In this document: in pieces, positions 1-8,831 of the stretch
Position numbering within the stretch: position 1 is the first letter of the stretch
Layout of the letters: every line of letters begins with the position of its first letter
Assembly: GCF_000948975.2 (NCBI RefSeq)
Contig: NZ_CP059736.1
Span: 620,001-684,000 of the forward strand
DNA length: 64,000 nucleotides
Reading direction: 5' to 3'
Origin: Thalassomonas actiniarum
GTDB taxonomy: Bacteria; Pseudomonadota; Gammaproteobacteria; Enterobacterales; Alteromonadaceae
Translations under genes and position numbers: made by a program
The notes under the pieces: model-generated
The model's database searches: none
The model's input: the letters and a program-made list of their open reading frames with translations, nothing else
What the model was told of the DNA's origin: nothing

Positions 1-932
1 CCAAAACTCTGTCTTCTGGTGATGATCGGCCAGGCTTCCTCTGCTTGCAGGCGAAGATTGATATGAGCCAGGATCCAATGGGTAGCAAACTCCGGGTAGC
101 CTTCGGGAATGTCTTTGCCGCTGCCGGGGATGTTATCAAAAAGGATGATCAGGCAGGGATAATTCGCATCCAGCTGATTACTGTCAATTTTAAAGAAGCG
201 ATTCTCGTCGTTTTTGGGCTGAAAACCGTCCACTATCTTCTTCAAGGTCGCCAGTTTATGATTTAACAGGCGGTCGATCACCCCGCGAACACTGCTATTA
301 TCGGCACGTTTCTTCCGTCGTTTCTTATTTGCCGTGTGGTACCTGAAGACCTCATCCATGGCGCTGGCATTGGCGCCAACATTATAGGCATAAACCTGGT
401 CGAAATAGCTCTGGGTGCGTTCGCCAAAAGCATTTAATCCTTGTCCATGGAAGTCATGCTGTTTTTGTGAGCGCCGATAAACACCTTCGCTAAAAGGCTT
501 ACTGGAAGCTGCCTGTAAGTCATAGGCCTTTACATCCCGTTCTCTATCCTTTGTTTTTTCCAGCTTAGAGGTTTTAACTTTATAAATTTGTCTTTGATCA
601 TCAAGCATATTAAAGGCTTTAAGGGCCTTAAAGCTATCTCTGAGTTTGCGGTAGGTCACATAACTGCCGCATTTGTTAACCGCTTTTTGGATAACGAGAT
701 AGTCTGCTTTTAACAGTTGCCAGCTGCGGGACTTAGGAGATTTCGGGTTTTTTTGTGTTTGCAGCAGTTCGCGCTTAAAATCCTCACATTTACCGTAGAG
801 GTCATTGGTTTTAGAAAGTCTTTCTAAGGTTCCTTTTCCCGGGTACATAGGGAGTTTGTTAACATGATCAATAACAAAATTTTTATATTGCTTTTCAATT
901 TCTTCCAGGCATTTGATAAATTCAGCACTCAT
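1..932 (-). CDS. Hypothetical protein, C-terminus beyond the window
   Basis: An open frame on the minus strand starts at the ATG at 932 and stays open to the left edge, giving about 310 residues of a longer protein. The start follows a good ribosome site (AAGGAAGAG, about 5 bases upstream). The protein is soluble-looking, lysine- and glutamine-rich, with no signal peptide or membrane segment. It begins MSAEFIKCLEEIEKQ and carries a basic patch (NKKRRKKRAD) about two thirds along. I do not recognise the family. The 302 bases between this start and the LysR gene hold no other gene, only the hairpin repeat at 1158-1243. Confidence 0.75.
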   Translation of the reverse strand, partial: MSAEFIKCLEEIEKQYKNFVIDHVNKLPMYPGKGTLERLSKTNDLYGKCEDFKRELLQTQKNPKSPKSRSWQLLKADYLVIQKAVNKCGSYVTYRKLRDSFKALKAFNMLDDQRQIYKVKTSKLEKTKDRERDVKAYDLQAASSKPFSEGVYRRSQKQHDFHGQGLNAFGERTQSYFDQVYAYNVGANASAMDEVFRYHTANKKRRKKRADNSSVRGVIDRLLNHKLATLKKIVDGFQPKNDENRFFKIDSNQLDANYPCLIILFDNIPGSGKDIPEGYPEFATHWILAHINLRLQAEEAWPIITRRQSF

Positions 933-1157
933 ATAGCTCTTCCTTATATTGGCAGCAGTTAAGGTGATAACGACGAATATTTGTTGGAGCTGATATGGTA
1001 ACGGTGACTAAAATGACGGACTCGGTGATTACTCTGCTAAACCCGGTTATTTCATGTATTGAGTAATTTCTTGTTTAACTTGGATAAAATTACGATATTC
1101 TTTTTGTTGCTAGCCATTGTGTTTGAAAGCTTTTAAAGAAGCGTTTCATCGAAATTA

Positions 1158-1243
1158 GTAATAGTTGATTAGATGTATTAGCGACCTAACCGTACAATTG
1201 GTTAGGTCGCTTGGGGCATTATTTACAATTTACTTTAATCCGC
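1158..1243. repeat. Hairpin-containing dispersed repeat, copy A
   Basis: About 85 bases closely resemble 5514-5595. The core is a perfect 11-bp inverted repeat (GCGACCTAACC at 1181-1191, GGTTAGGTCGC at 1200-1210) with an 8-base loop. The shared tail TTTACAATTTACTTTAATCC includes the stop and last codon of the LysR gene. Compared with copy B the stem sequence differs, yet both arms changed together, so the hairpin is what is kept. It probably acts as a terminator or 3'-end stabiliser; that role is inferred. Confidence 0.7.
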
Positions 1244-2170
1244 ATGGTTCTCTTTTTCCTGGCCAAGACTATCCCAATAAGCACTACCGCCAAATTTTTC
1301 CTGAATAAACTTCACAAATAGCCTTACTCTGGCGGAAAGATGGCGGTTGGGAGGATAGAGTAAGCTTAAATGAATTGGCGGTGCTGTATACTCACGCAAG
1401 ACATTCACCAGCTTACCGCTTTGTAAATCTTTGCCGGCAATAAAAACCGGTAATAACGCCAACCCCATGCCTGCTACGGCAGCATCCCGGAGTATTTCGG
1501 CATTATTGGAGCACATGACACCATTAACCTTGAGCATCTTATCACCGTCAGTCCCATGTAATTTCCAATTATTACCCGATGGTAAATTACCGTAATGCAA
1601 ACAAGGTAAATCCCTTAATTGCTCCACTGTAACGGGTTCTTGATATTGTTCCAGAAATTTTGGTGAGGCACAGATAATTCTTTTCGATTCAACAATAGTA
1701 TGTTCAACCAATGCCAGGCTATCGGTAGGACTGGCAATGCGCACCGTCATATCAAAGCCGTTTGAAACCGGGTCTATCAGTTGATCACTTAAAAATACCT
1801 GTACGCTTATTTTTGGATACTTTTGCATAAACTCAATTACGGCTGGGCTTAAATGCATAGTGCCAAACGACATCGGGGCATTTATTTTCAACTCACCGGC
1901 AGGTGAATGCTGGTTAGTTTGCAGCAAGGCTTCTGTTTCTTCCAGATCATTTAAAATGCCTTTAACCCTTTCCAAATAGGCTACGCCCGTGGGGGTTAAG
2001 GTGGTGCTGCGTGTCGTTCGATTTAGCAGACTAACCCCAAGATGATCTTCTAAATTGATCACTAATTTATTGATTTGTGATCTGGAACGCCCGGTTTTCC
2101 GTGCTGCTTGTGCAAAGCTCTCGGCTTCGGCTACGTCCACAAATGCCTTCATTGCAGAAAATTTATCCAT
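1235..2170 (-). CDS. LysR-family transcriptional regulator (CrgA-like)
   Basis: This 311-residue DNA-binding regulator has the usual length and order of the LysR family. A winged helix-turn-helix spans about residues 1-60 (FAQAARKTGRSRSQINKLV is the helix-turn-helix, followed by LLNRTTRSTTLT). A periplasmic-binding-protein-like effector domain spans about 90-300. The start at 2170 has a strong GGAGGAG site. It is divergent from the hydrolase gene at 2417, and the perfect palindrome at 2200-2228 lies just upstream of its start. That is the usual layout for a LysR protein controlling itself and its divergent neighbours. The inducer is unknown. Confidence 0.92.
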   Translation of the reverse strand: MDKFSAMKAFVDVAEAESFAQAARKTGRSRSQINKLVINLEDHLGVSLLNRTTRSTTLTPTGVAYLERVKGILNDLEETEALLQTNQHSPAGELKINAPMSFGTMHLSPAVIEFMQKYPKISVQVFLSDQLIDPVSNGFDMTVRIASPTDSLALVEHTIVESKRIICASPKFLEQYQEPVTVEQLRDLPCLHYGNLPSGNNWKLHGTDGDKMLKVNGVMCSNNAEILRDAAVAGMGLALLPVFIAGKDLQSGKLVNVLREYTAPPIHLSLLYPPNRHLSARVRLFVKFIQEKFGGSAYWDSLGQEKENHAD

Positions 2171-2199
2171 ATCACTCCTCCTGACAAAAGTATAAAGGA

Positions 2200-2228
2200 T
2201 TTACTGTCTCATATTTTGAGACAGTAAA
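2200..2228. promoter_or_regulatory. Perfect palindrome, likely LysR operator
   Basis: TTTACTGTCTCA at 2200-2211 and TGAGACAGTAAA at 2217-2228 form perfect 12-bp arms around a 5-base spacer. The site lies 30 bases upstream of the LysR start, in the divergent promoter region. It contains the T-N11-A pattern typical of LysR sites. Autoregulation is inferred. Confidence 0.6.
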
Positions 2229-2416
2229 GGGAGTAATCGTCATATTGTTCGAAATTAGGCGCTGGCTTAACCTTGCAGCCTGTTAATGATAAGGGGGATA
2301 ACAAAGGAAAATTATAACCCAATTGATAGCGCTTCGAGATGAAGGCGGTGTAAGCCGACGAATCATTTTTTATTTTAATCAACTAAGTAATCCAGAAAAA
2401 GTAAGAGGAAATAGCC

Positions 2417-3133
2417 ATGTTAAGCACGATAAAACATTTTAGATACCTGCTCACCGGAGTAATGCTGACATTTTTAGTTTCGCCGGCGTTTGCCGCAAAA
2501 CCGGGAAAAGATTTACTGACACCTGATGATCATGCCCTGTTGCTCATAGATCATCAGCCACAAATGGCCTTTGCTACCGCCTCCCACGATATTGTTGAGC
2601 TTCGCAACAATGTTACCGGGCTGGCAAAGGCTGCCAGGGCTTTTAAAGTACCGACGATTTTAACGACAGTAGCGAAAAAGTCTTTTAGTGGTCCGTTGTT
2701 TCCTGAATTACAAGCGGTATTTCCTAAACAAACCCCTATAGATCGCACCACAATGAATACCTGGGAAGATGATCGGGTAGTTAAAAAGTTTAAAACAACC
2801 GGCAAGAAGAAGCTGGTGATTGCTGCCTTATGGACTGAAGTTTGTGGCGTTGGCCCGGTATTATCAGCGTTGGATGAAGGTTATGACGTTTATTTCGTTA
2901 CCGATGCCTCCGGCGGTGTCAGCAAAGAAGCCCACGACATGGCGGTGCAAAGAATGATACAGGCAGGGGCCCAACCTATTACCTGGTTGCAATATATGCT
3001 TGAGCTGCAAAGGGACTGGAGCAGGGGCAGCACCTATAAAGCGGTAACCGACATCGCCAAAGAGCATGGTGGTGGTTACGGCCTGGGCATTATTTATGCT
3101 AAAGCTATGTTCGGTGCTGAAGAAGGCCACTAA
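2417..3133 (+). CDS. Secreted isochorismatase-family hydrolase (YcaC-like)
   Basis: The 238-residue protein has a signal peptide (residues 1-26, ending SPAFA) and then a cysteine-hydrolase (isochorismatase-like) fold. Asp45 in LLLIDHQ and Cys143 in LWTEVCGVG sit at the positions of the family's catalytic acid and nucleophile, followed by the usual DASGG and late HDMAVQRMIQAGA motifs. The start at 2417 has a clear AGAGGAAA site. Family members are mostly cytoplasmic amidases, so an exported one is less common. The amidohydrolase gene starts 77 bases downstream and is probably co-transcribed; both are likely controlled by the divergent LysR. The substrate cannot be read from the sequence. Confidence 0.85.
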   Translation: MLSTIKHFRYLLTGVMLTFLVSPAFAAKPGKDLLTPDDHALLLIDHQPQMAFATASHDIVELRNNVTGLAKAARAFKVPTILTTVAKKSFSGPLFPELQAVFPKQTPIDRTTMNTWEDDRVVKKFKTTGKKKLVIAALWTEVCGVGPVLSALDEGYDVYFVTDASGGVSKEAHDMAVQRMIQAGAQPITWLQYMLELQRDWSRGSTYKAVTDIAKEHGGGYGLGIIYAKAMFGAEEGH

Positions 3134-3210
3134 TTGTAAATCAGACTAAAAACCGGCAGAGGCTGTGCTCACAGCCTCTCTTTTCCACTGTATTTATCCC
3201 GGACTTTCCA

Positions 3211-4980
3211 ATGAAAATGAAAGCTAAAAAGCTGATCGGACTCGCACTGAGTACACTATTAACATCAAACCATGCCTTCGCTTTTGCAGACATCATAGTG
3301 CATAACGCTAAGGTCACTACTTTTGACGGCTCTAATATTACGGCTTTTTCGGTGAAAGATGGTAAGTTTGAACAACTGAGCCATGATGCCGATACATTGC
3401 TAAAAAACAAACAAGCTCATACACAAATTATTGACGCTAAAGGTAAGCGTATTATTCCCGGACTTAATGATTCACACTTGCATGTGGTCAGGGGAGGGAG
3501 GTTCTATAATCTTGAAACCCGCTGGGAAGGCATTACCAGTTTAAAAGAGGCCTTATCTCTGCTTAGCCAACAAGCGAAAAGAACGCCGAAAGGGCAATGG
3601 GTAAGGGTTATTGGCGGCTGGAGTCCCTATCAATTTGAAGAAAAAAGAATGCCGACGGTGAGCGAATTAAATGAGGCGGTACCCGATAATCCTGCCTTTG
3701 TTTTGTTTCTCTATTCCGGCGGTTTACTCAATAAAGCTGGCATGCAAGCGCTGGGGATCAATAAAGACAGTAAAGCTCCTAAAGGTAGTCGTTATCAAAG
3801 GGATAGTAGCGGTCAACCAAGCGGAATGTTGATTGCGGATCCCAATCCCGCCATTTTGTATCAAACCATCAGCGCCTTACCGCAATTAAATCCTCGGCAG
3901 CAATATAATTCTTCGATACAATTTTATCGAAAACTATTGAGTTTAGGTGTCACCAGCGCTATAGATGCCGGCGGTGGCGGTCATCAGTTTCCGAACAATT
4001 ATCAGGCGAGTACAGATTTAGCCTTAAATGGCGAACTGCCAATACGGGTCTCTAAATACTTGTTCCCGCAACAGCCCCAACAGGAATTAAACCAGTTTAA
4101 AAGCTGGATGACTGGTTATCAAAGAGAGCAGAACCAGCATAGTGATTTTGATTCGGGTTATGTCATTGAAGGGGGAGGGGAATTGTTGGTGTGGTCCGCC
4201 TCTGATTATGAGAATTTTACTTCAAAGCGGCCTGAAATGGCAGCCAATGCGGAAAAAGAACTCGAAGCGGTTGTGCGTTTGCATCTTAATAATCGCTGGC
4301 CATTCAGGTTGCACGCTACCTATAACGAAACCATAAACAAAATGTTAACCGTACTTGAAAAAATTAATGAAACCCAGCCGTTAACTAAAGTACGGTGGTT
4401 TTTCGATCATGGAGAAACTATCTCGGATGATAACCTGATACGTCTTAAAGCTTTAGGGGGAGGTATTGCGATTCAAGGGCGTTTAGCTTTTGCCGGAGAA
4501 GACTTTTTAGCTCGATACGGAAGCGAGCAAACCCGGCGCTCGCCGCCAATCAAGAAAATGTTGGCATTAAATATTCCCGTAGGCCTGGGAACGGACGGCA
4601 CCCGGGTTTCGAGCTTTAATCCCTGGAGTACCTATTACTGGGTGGTGTCTGGTAAAACGATTGGCGGCACACAGCTCTATGACGAGCGTAATATTTTGGA
4701 CAGATTAACTGCGCTTAAACTCTTTACCTTGGGCTCCGCCTGGTTCTCAGGGGAGGAAGAAGTTAAAGGAGCAATAAAAGTAGGAATGTATGCGGACTTT
4801 TCTATCCTCAATCAGGATATTTTTACCGTGGATGAAAAAAAACTATTGCAAACGCAAGCTGAGATGACTGTGGTTAACGGTAAAGTAAAGTTTGCCACCC
4901 GAGAATTTGGTGCTTATGCCACCCCGGCATTAAAAGCTTTACCTGCATGGTCGCCGGTAAATTTTTCTGGAAATGAATGA
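3211..4980 (+). CDS. Secreted metal-dependent amidohydrolase (YtcJ-like)
   Basis: This 589-residue enzyme of the amidohydrolase-3 group probably hydrolyses an amide or carbamate using bound metal. A signal peptide covers residues 1-26. The metal-binding HxH is His89 and His91 in GLNDSHLHVV. Later histidines lie in FRLHATYNETI and RWFFDHGETI, and the terminal Asp lies in GLGTDGTRV. The length is normal for YtcJ-like proteins. It follows the isochorismatase-fold hydrolase closely, so the pair may act in turn on one exported substrate, under the LysR regulator. The ribosome site is weak. Confidence 0.85.
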   Translation: MKMKAKKLIGLALSTLLTSNHAFAFADIIVHNAKVTTFDGSNITAFSVKDGKFEQLSHDADTLLKNKQAHTQIIDAKGKRIIPGLNDSHLHVVRGGRFYNLETRWEGITSLKEALSLLSQQAKRTPKGQWVRVIGGWSPYQFEEKRMPTVSELNEAVPDNPAFVLFLYSGGLLNKAGMQALGINKDSKAPKGSRYQRDSSGQPSGMLIADPNPAILYQTISALPQLNPRQQYNSSIQFYRKLLSLGVTSAIDAGGGGHQFPNNYQASTDLALNGELPIRVSKYLFPQQPQQELNQFKSWMTGYQREQNQHSDFDSGYVIEGGGELLVWSASDYENFTSKRPEMAANAEKELEAVVRLHLNNRWPFRLHATYNETINKMLTVLEKINETQPLTKVRWFFDHGETISDDNLIRLKALGGGIAIQGRLAFAGEDFLARYGSEQTRRSPPIKKMLALNIPVGLGTDGTRVSSFNPWSTYYWVVSGKTIGGTQLYDERNILDRLTALKLFTLGSAWFSGEEEVKGAIKVGMYADFSILNQDIFTVDEKKLLQTQAEMTVVNGKVKFATREFGAYATPALKALPAWSPVNFSGNE

Positions 4981-5165
4981 AGGCCTGGTGAAAAATTAAT
5001 GTAACCACTTTGGTGCTAAGCTATGATGCTTTCCGGCAAAGGTTTATGCCTGGGGGCCGCGGCCAGAATGCTTTTGTATAAGATGTTTCACTATATGCTT
5101 AGCATTGTGCTTCAGCCATAGTGTGTCTCAGGATCAGATAAAATCTAACAAAAGGAGGTGGATCT

Positions 5166-5187
5166 GCAGGGAACTATAGTACCCTGC
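5166..5187. terminator. Near-perfect palindrome at the 3' side of the thioredoxin remnant
   Basis: GCAGGG and CCCTGC flank an almost palindromic centre (AACTATAGTA), making a 22-base hairpin followed on the plus strand by a T-rich stretch. It sits 12 bases beyond the end of the decayed thioredoxin copy and 186 bases after the amidohydrolase stop. It could terminate transcription from either side. Confidence 0.4.
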
Positions 5188-5198
5188 TATCCGTCTTT

Positions 5199-5456
5199 TT
5201 ATTTGATTTTTAACACGAGTTGGCGAACCTCTTCAACCGATAAGGTGCGCACCAGACATGCCACTTCTTTGCCATGGTGCATCAGGGTCAAAGTCGGCCA
5301 AAGCTTTATCTTGAACGCACGTCCCAGGGGGACTTTTTCCGTCAACACTTGTTGTACTGCAGGAGTTGCAGCTTGGCAGTGTTCACACCAGGGAGCGCGC
5401 TCTTTGGTGATTTGAACAATCAAACCTTTCAAGATAATGCCAACGGAGTAATTCAC
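5199..5456 (-). pseudogene. Decayed thioredoxin copy (N-terminus lost, internal deletion)
   Basis: This 85-codon frame duplicates the thioredoxin gene at 9306-9644. From APWCEHCQAATPAVQQVLTE onward the two are nearly identical, including the WCEHC redox motif, the PLGRAFK stretch and the VRxLSVEEVRQLV end. The copy lacks the normal first 34 residues, which are replaced by unrelated sequence. It also lacks 13 codons in the middle. At the DNA level the deletion lies between two TGACGGAA repeats that are 37 bases apart in the intact gene, and a separate 2-base loss restores the frame. A functional product is unlikely because part of the thioredoxin core is missing. Confidence 0.8.
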
Positions 5457-5513
5457 AGGTTTATCAAATAAAAGGGGCGGGGAATTGTCGAGCTGCCAGC
5501 ACTTTATTTATAT

Positions 5514-5595
5514 GCGTTAATTACATGTATTTGTGACCTAAGCGTATAATAGCTTAGGTCACTTTTTGGCCTTGTTTACAATTTACTTTAATCCA
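5514..5595. repeat. Hairpin-containing dispersed repeat, copy B
   Basis: This is the second copy of the element at 1158-1243. The 11-bp stem is GTGACCTAAGC at 5533-5543 and GCTTAGGTCAC at 5552-5562, followed by TTTTT on the plus strand. It shares the tail TTTACAATTTACTTTAATCC with copy A, which carries the stop and last codon of the effector-like gene. The stem bases differ from copy A in matched pairs, so base-pairing is conserved. Confidence 0.7.
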
Positions 5596-8377
5596 ACCTC
5601 CTGATTTGAGTTGCAATATCCCTGAGTTGCACAGGTGTTTTACCCGGTTTCTGTTTGAGTGCTTCAGCCATTTGCTCAATGTCCTTCGCGGTTGTTTCCA
5701 AAATTACCAGTACCTCCTTTTTACTGTCGGCAGAGGCGACGGCTATTTGACAATATTGCAATTTTTCAGCTTTCAGTGCCGTGAGTTCGGCATGTTTCGC
5801 ACTCACCAGGGGGTTGAGTTGATCCAATTCTGCATTTTTGAGCTTTTGCGCCGCCAGTTTATTCAAGTGGTGGCTGGCAATGTACTTAGTGCTGAGCAAG
5901 TCATGCTCGCGGGCAAGTACTCTGCTGGATTCTTTTGCCTTTTGCATCGGTGTTGAATGATCAACCAGTTGCTCTAACGAGACACTTTCACTGATGTGGC
6001 TGTTCGCGGCATGTTTGATCTTGCCTTTACCAAACCAGGTGCCGTCTATGTCGACGAAATCCAAGCTGTCACAGGCACGGTAAAGGGCCATGATGCCGGC
6101 GTTATTGCCTTGTTCCCTAAATTGCTCCAGCTTTTTATTGAGGTTGTCGATGATGGCTTGCGGCGATCTGTCAACCAAACCTGGCTTTACCCGCGCCATA
6201 GTGGTTCGGCCCTGACGCACCGTAATGTCGAACAAGTCCCCCCAGGTCTCTTGCGCTTCTTGCTGCGCTTCATCGAAACGTTGCGGGTTGGCAAGATAAT
6301 GTTCCATGGTATCCAGGGTATGACTGCCAACATCCCTTAGTTCATCCTTGACCGACATGCTGGTAACGGCTTCATAGCCTTGTTGCATAACATCAACAAC
6401 TTTATTCGCGACAAACTGGCCGGTGACGCCACTTAAAGAACCGGCAAGGTTACCCATCCAGGTCGGCAGCCTGCCGCCGCTTAAATTGTTCAGGCCAACG
6501 GCAACATTTCGAACCATGAGTGCTTTACTGGCGATGGATTTACTGACATCTAACACCTCTTCCAATGCCAGCTTGGAAATTTGCACGGGATCGCTGTCAA
6601 CCACCTGTTGGCTGAGATCCGATAGGGTATTTACGGCGGTATGGGTGATGGCCTGTACAAATGCAGGGCAGGCATCGTCGATCCCTTGTCCGGTTGATTG
6701 TGCATATTGTGCCAGGCCATAGCCTAAGGCATTGATATTTTGTCCCGTGCTGGTGGCAAGTTGTGCAAGTGCATCCATATTTTGCTGGCCAACCAGGCGG
6801 CTGATATCCAGGGTCAGCAGCCCTACGCCTAATTCGACCCCTTTGCCCACCACCGCCTGGGTAGAGTTTTTGATCATGACGCCCGCATAATCTTTAAATT
6901 GCGCGCTGATTTGCTGCGCCGACTCTTTTGAGGCCGTTAAAAAATGTTGTATTGATTCCGGGCTGGACTCATAGGCATAATCACCGGCAATACTGAGATA
7001 TTCGCCAAATTTTTGCGCCATCAACTCCGTCGATATGCCGGCTTTTTCTGCGTAATGACGGAAGCTGTCCCAGTCTCCGGTATCGGCATAATCGCCCATT
7101 TCATGTTTTAAGGCACTTAATAAACGGTGGTTTTGCAGTTTGTTCAGAAACGGATCCCGCTGGCTGAAGGTGTCCTCCATTTGACTGTGGATCTGCTGTT
7201 CAATGCGTTTACGTTTTGCTGTTATGCCGGAAACTTCTTGTTCGGCTTTTTCGGTCAGCGTAACGCTATAGTTGCCGTTTGATTCATCCTTATCGACCTT
7301 GATATACGGATTATCTTCGCTCCCGGAGAGTAATAATTTAAAGGCAAACTCAGCCTTAGGGTTGTCTTTAAGTTCATTTAATTTGGTTTGCACCAGCATG
7401 GCCAGCTCTGTCAGTGAATGACTTCGGGCGGACCCCGGGTTGGTTAAAATTTCAAGTTCATCACCCGTTTCACTGAGTTTTGCGTTAACTATACCTTTGA
7501 GATGGGTGTCTATTTGGGCAAATTGCTCGCGGGGGCTTAGATTTTGCTCCATATGAATATTGACCAAGGACAAACCACTACTTATCGTGTTGAGTACTGT
7601 ACTGGCCAGTTGATTTTGCCAATGTGCTTCACTTTGATCCAATGAACTCTGAGCATAGTTATCTAGAAAACTCTGATTGGTCTTTGACATTTCAATAGAT
7701 TCATCCAGGTCGCCGCTGTGCTCTTGCTGGATACTCCTTAAATGCGGCAAGTAATTGTCAATGCGCAAACGGCTCCAACCGAGTTTGAGCGCTTCTGACT
7801 GGGCGGCTTCTATCCGGGTGATGACTTTGCTGTCATCAATATGCTCCAACATTTGGTCCATATGCCTGGCGCCAAATGTCGACACGAACTGACGTACTTC
7901 ATTATTGACGGCAGAATTGAGGGATATTATGCCAGTGCCCGTCATCGAAATAGCACTGCTGGTAAGCCTGGACAGCGTTGGATCTGAACTGCTTTTGTGT
8001 TGGCTCTGAGCTACTTTGGAAAACTTAGCATGTAAATCAACAATCCGATCGAGTTGACGGCTTAGCTTATCTATTCTTTGTTGCTCATTGCCCTTTAGCT
8101 TGGCTTTTGGCTCTTTCATTACTTCCACTGCGGCATCGCGCATGGCTTGTAGCGTTTTTATGTTGCCTTCAATTCGTGCCAATAATTTATCTGTTGACGA
8201 AGGTATGCTGGTGTTGCGTTGAATTTGAGACGATCTGGATACGCTTGATGATTCCATGGAGTCAGGCAAGTGTATATGTTGGCCTTGAATTGGGTTGCTG
8301 TTACTTGACTCTGATTCAGACACACCAATGCTGTCAGAAGCAAGTAAACTGGGTGATGGTAACGGATAAGTTTGCAT
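5588..8377 (-). CDS. Large effector-like protein, putative type III secretion substrate
   Basis: This 929-residue protein matches no family I recognise. Its first 55 residues are rich in Ser, Pro, Asn and Gln with no classical signal peptide (MQTYPLPSPSLLASDSIG), as in type III secretion substrates. Helical, coiled-coil-like stretches lie at about 60-120 and 850-929. The middle has two mildly hydrophobic, Gly/Ala-rich segments that could touch membranes. The gene follows a CesT-like chaperone gene with only 10 bases between them, and its AGGAG site overlaps the chaperone stop, so the two are translationally coupled. Chaperone-then-cargo order is classic for type III effectors and translocators. 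Secretion is inferred, and the biochemical activity is unknown. Confidence 0.75.
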   Translation of the reverse strand: MQTYPLPSPSLLASDSIGVSESESSNSNPIQGQHIHLPDSMESSSVSRSSQIQRNTSIPSSTDKLLARIEGNIKTLQAMRDAAVEVMKEPKAKLKGNEQQRIDKLSRQLDRIVDLHAKFSKVAQSQHKSSSDPTLSRLTSSAISMTGTGIISLNSAVNNEVRQFVSTFGARHMDQMLEHIDDSKVITRIEAAQSEALKLGWSRLRIDNYLPHLRSIQQEHSGDLDESIEMSKTNQSFLDNYAQSSLDQSEAHWQNQLASTVLNTISSGLSLVNIHMEQNLSPREQFAQIDTHLKGIVNAKLSETGDELEILTNPGSARSHSLTELAMLVQTKLNELKDNPKAEFAFKLLLSGSEDNPYIKVDKDESNGNYSVTLTEKAEQEVSGITAKRKRIEQQIHSQMEDTFSQRDPFLNKLQNHRLLSALKHEMGDYADTGDWDSFRHYAEKAGISTELMAQKFGEYLSIAGDYAYESSPESIQHFLTASKESAQQISAQFKDYAGVMIKNSTQAVVGKGVELGVGLLTLDISRLVGQQNMDALAQLATSTGQNINALGYGLAQYAQSTGQGIDDACPAFVQAITHTAVNTLSDLSQQVVDSDPVQISKLALEEVLDVSKSIASKALMVRNVAVGLNNLSGGRLPTWMGNLAGSLSGVTGQFVANKVVDVMQQGYEAVTSMSVKDELRDVGSHTLDTMEHYLANPQRFDEAQQEAQETWGDLFDITVRQGRTTMARVKPGLVDRSPQAIIDNLNKKLEQFREQGNNAGIMALYRACDSLDFVDIDGTWFGKGKIKHAANSHISESVSLEQLVDHSTPMQKAKESSRVLAREHDLLSTKYIASHHLNKLAAQKLKNAELDQLNPLVSAKHAELTALKAEKLQYCQIAVASADSKKEVLVILETTAKDIEQMAEALKQKPGKTPVQLRDIATQIRRLD

Positions 8378-8387
8378 AATGATTCTC

Positions 8388-8831
8388 CTATACTGATAGC
8401 ATTAAATCAGCTGGTTGAAATGAAGCGGGTTCTTCGGTTGCAACGCCAGATTCAAAAAGAAAATCATTGCTGTGAAGTAACTGGTGGATCTGCCTTGCAG
8501 CATCAATGTAATTGACCAGGGTATTGACTTTGTTTTCACTGGATAATTGTTCATTGTCAAAAAACAATTTTAATGAAATCCAGCCAGATTCAGCGTCAAA
8601 TGCCAGACTGGTATTGAACGGCGCATGCTGAAAGTTCCACGCGAGCGCTTGTTGGAATGTGGAGGCATTGCCGTCATATTCGATGATGGGAATAACACCA
8701 ATCAAAGTTGAATCATCCAGATGTAGAAAAACATCGAATAAGTCATCGTGATTAAAACAACTCGATCCTGAATCATCAAACTGTAATGCCGGATCGTACT
8801 CAGATAACCACTGAATGTGTTGTACTGCCAC
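8388..8831 (-). CDS. CesT-like type III secretion chaperone
   Basis: This small acidic cytoplasmic protein (147 residues) should keep the downstream effector in a secretion-ready state. I chose the GTG at 8831 because AGGAG lies 7 bases upstream; a TTG at 8846 would add five residues. The pattern fits CesT/SycE chaperones: a leucine/aromatic start, then ALAWNFQHAPFNTSLAFDAESG followed by a hydrophobic strand and a helical tail (LVNYIDAARQIHQLL). Family length is about 120-170 residues. It lies directly upstream of its probable cargo. Sequence similarity in this family is always low, so the call rests on pattern, size, charge and position. Confidence 0.7.
   Translation of the reverse strand: MAVQHIQWLSEYDPALQFDDSGSSCFNHDDLFDVFLHLDDSTLIGVIPIIEYDGNASTFQQALAWNFQHAPFNTSLAFDAESGWISLKLFFDNEQLSSENKVNTLVNYIDAARQIHQLLHSNDFLFESGVATEEPASFQPADLMLSV

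Noticed and set aside
5158-5471. Plus-strand frames over the thioredoxin remnant
   Set aside because: They are antisense to a region homologous to the real thioredoxin and have no protein-like pattern of their own.
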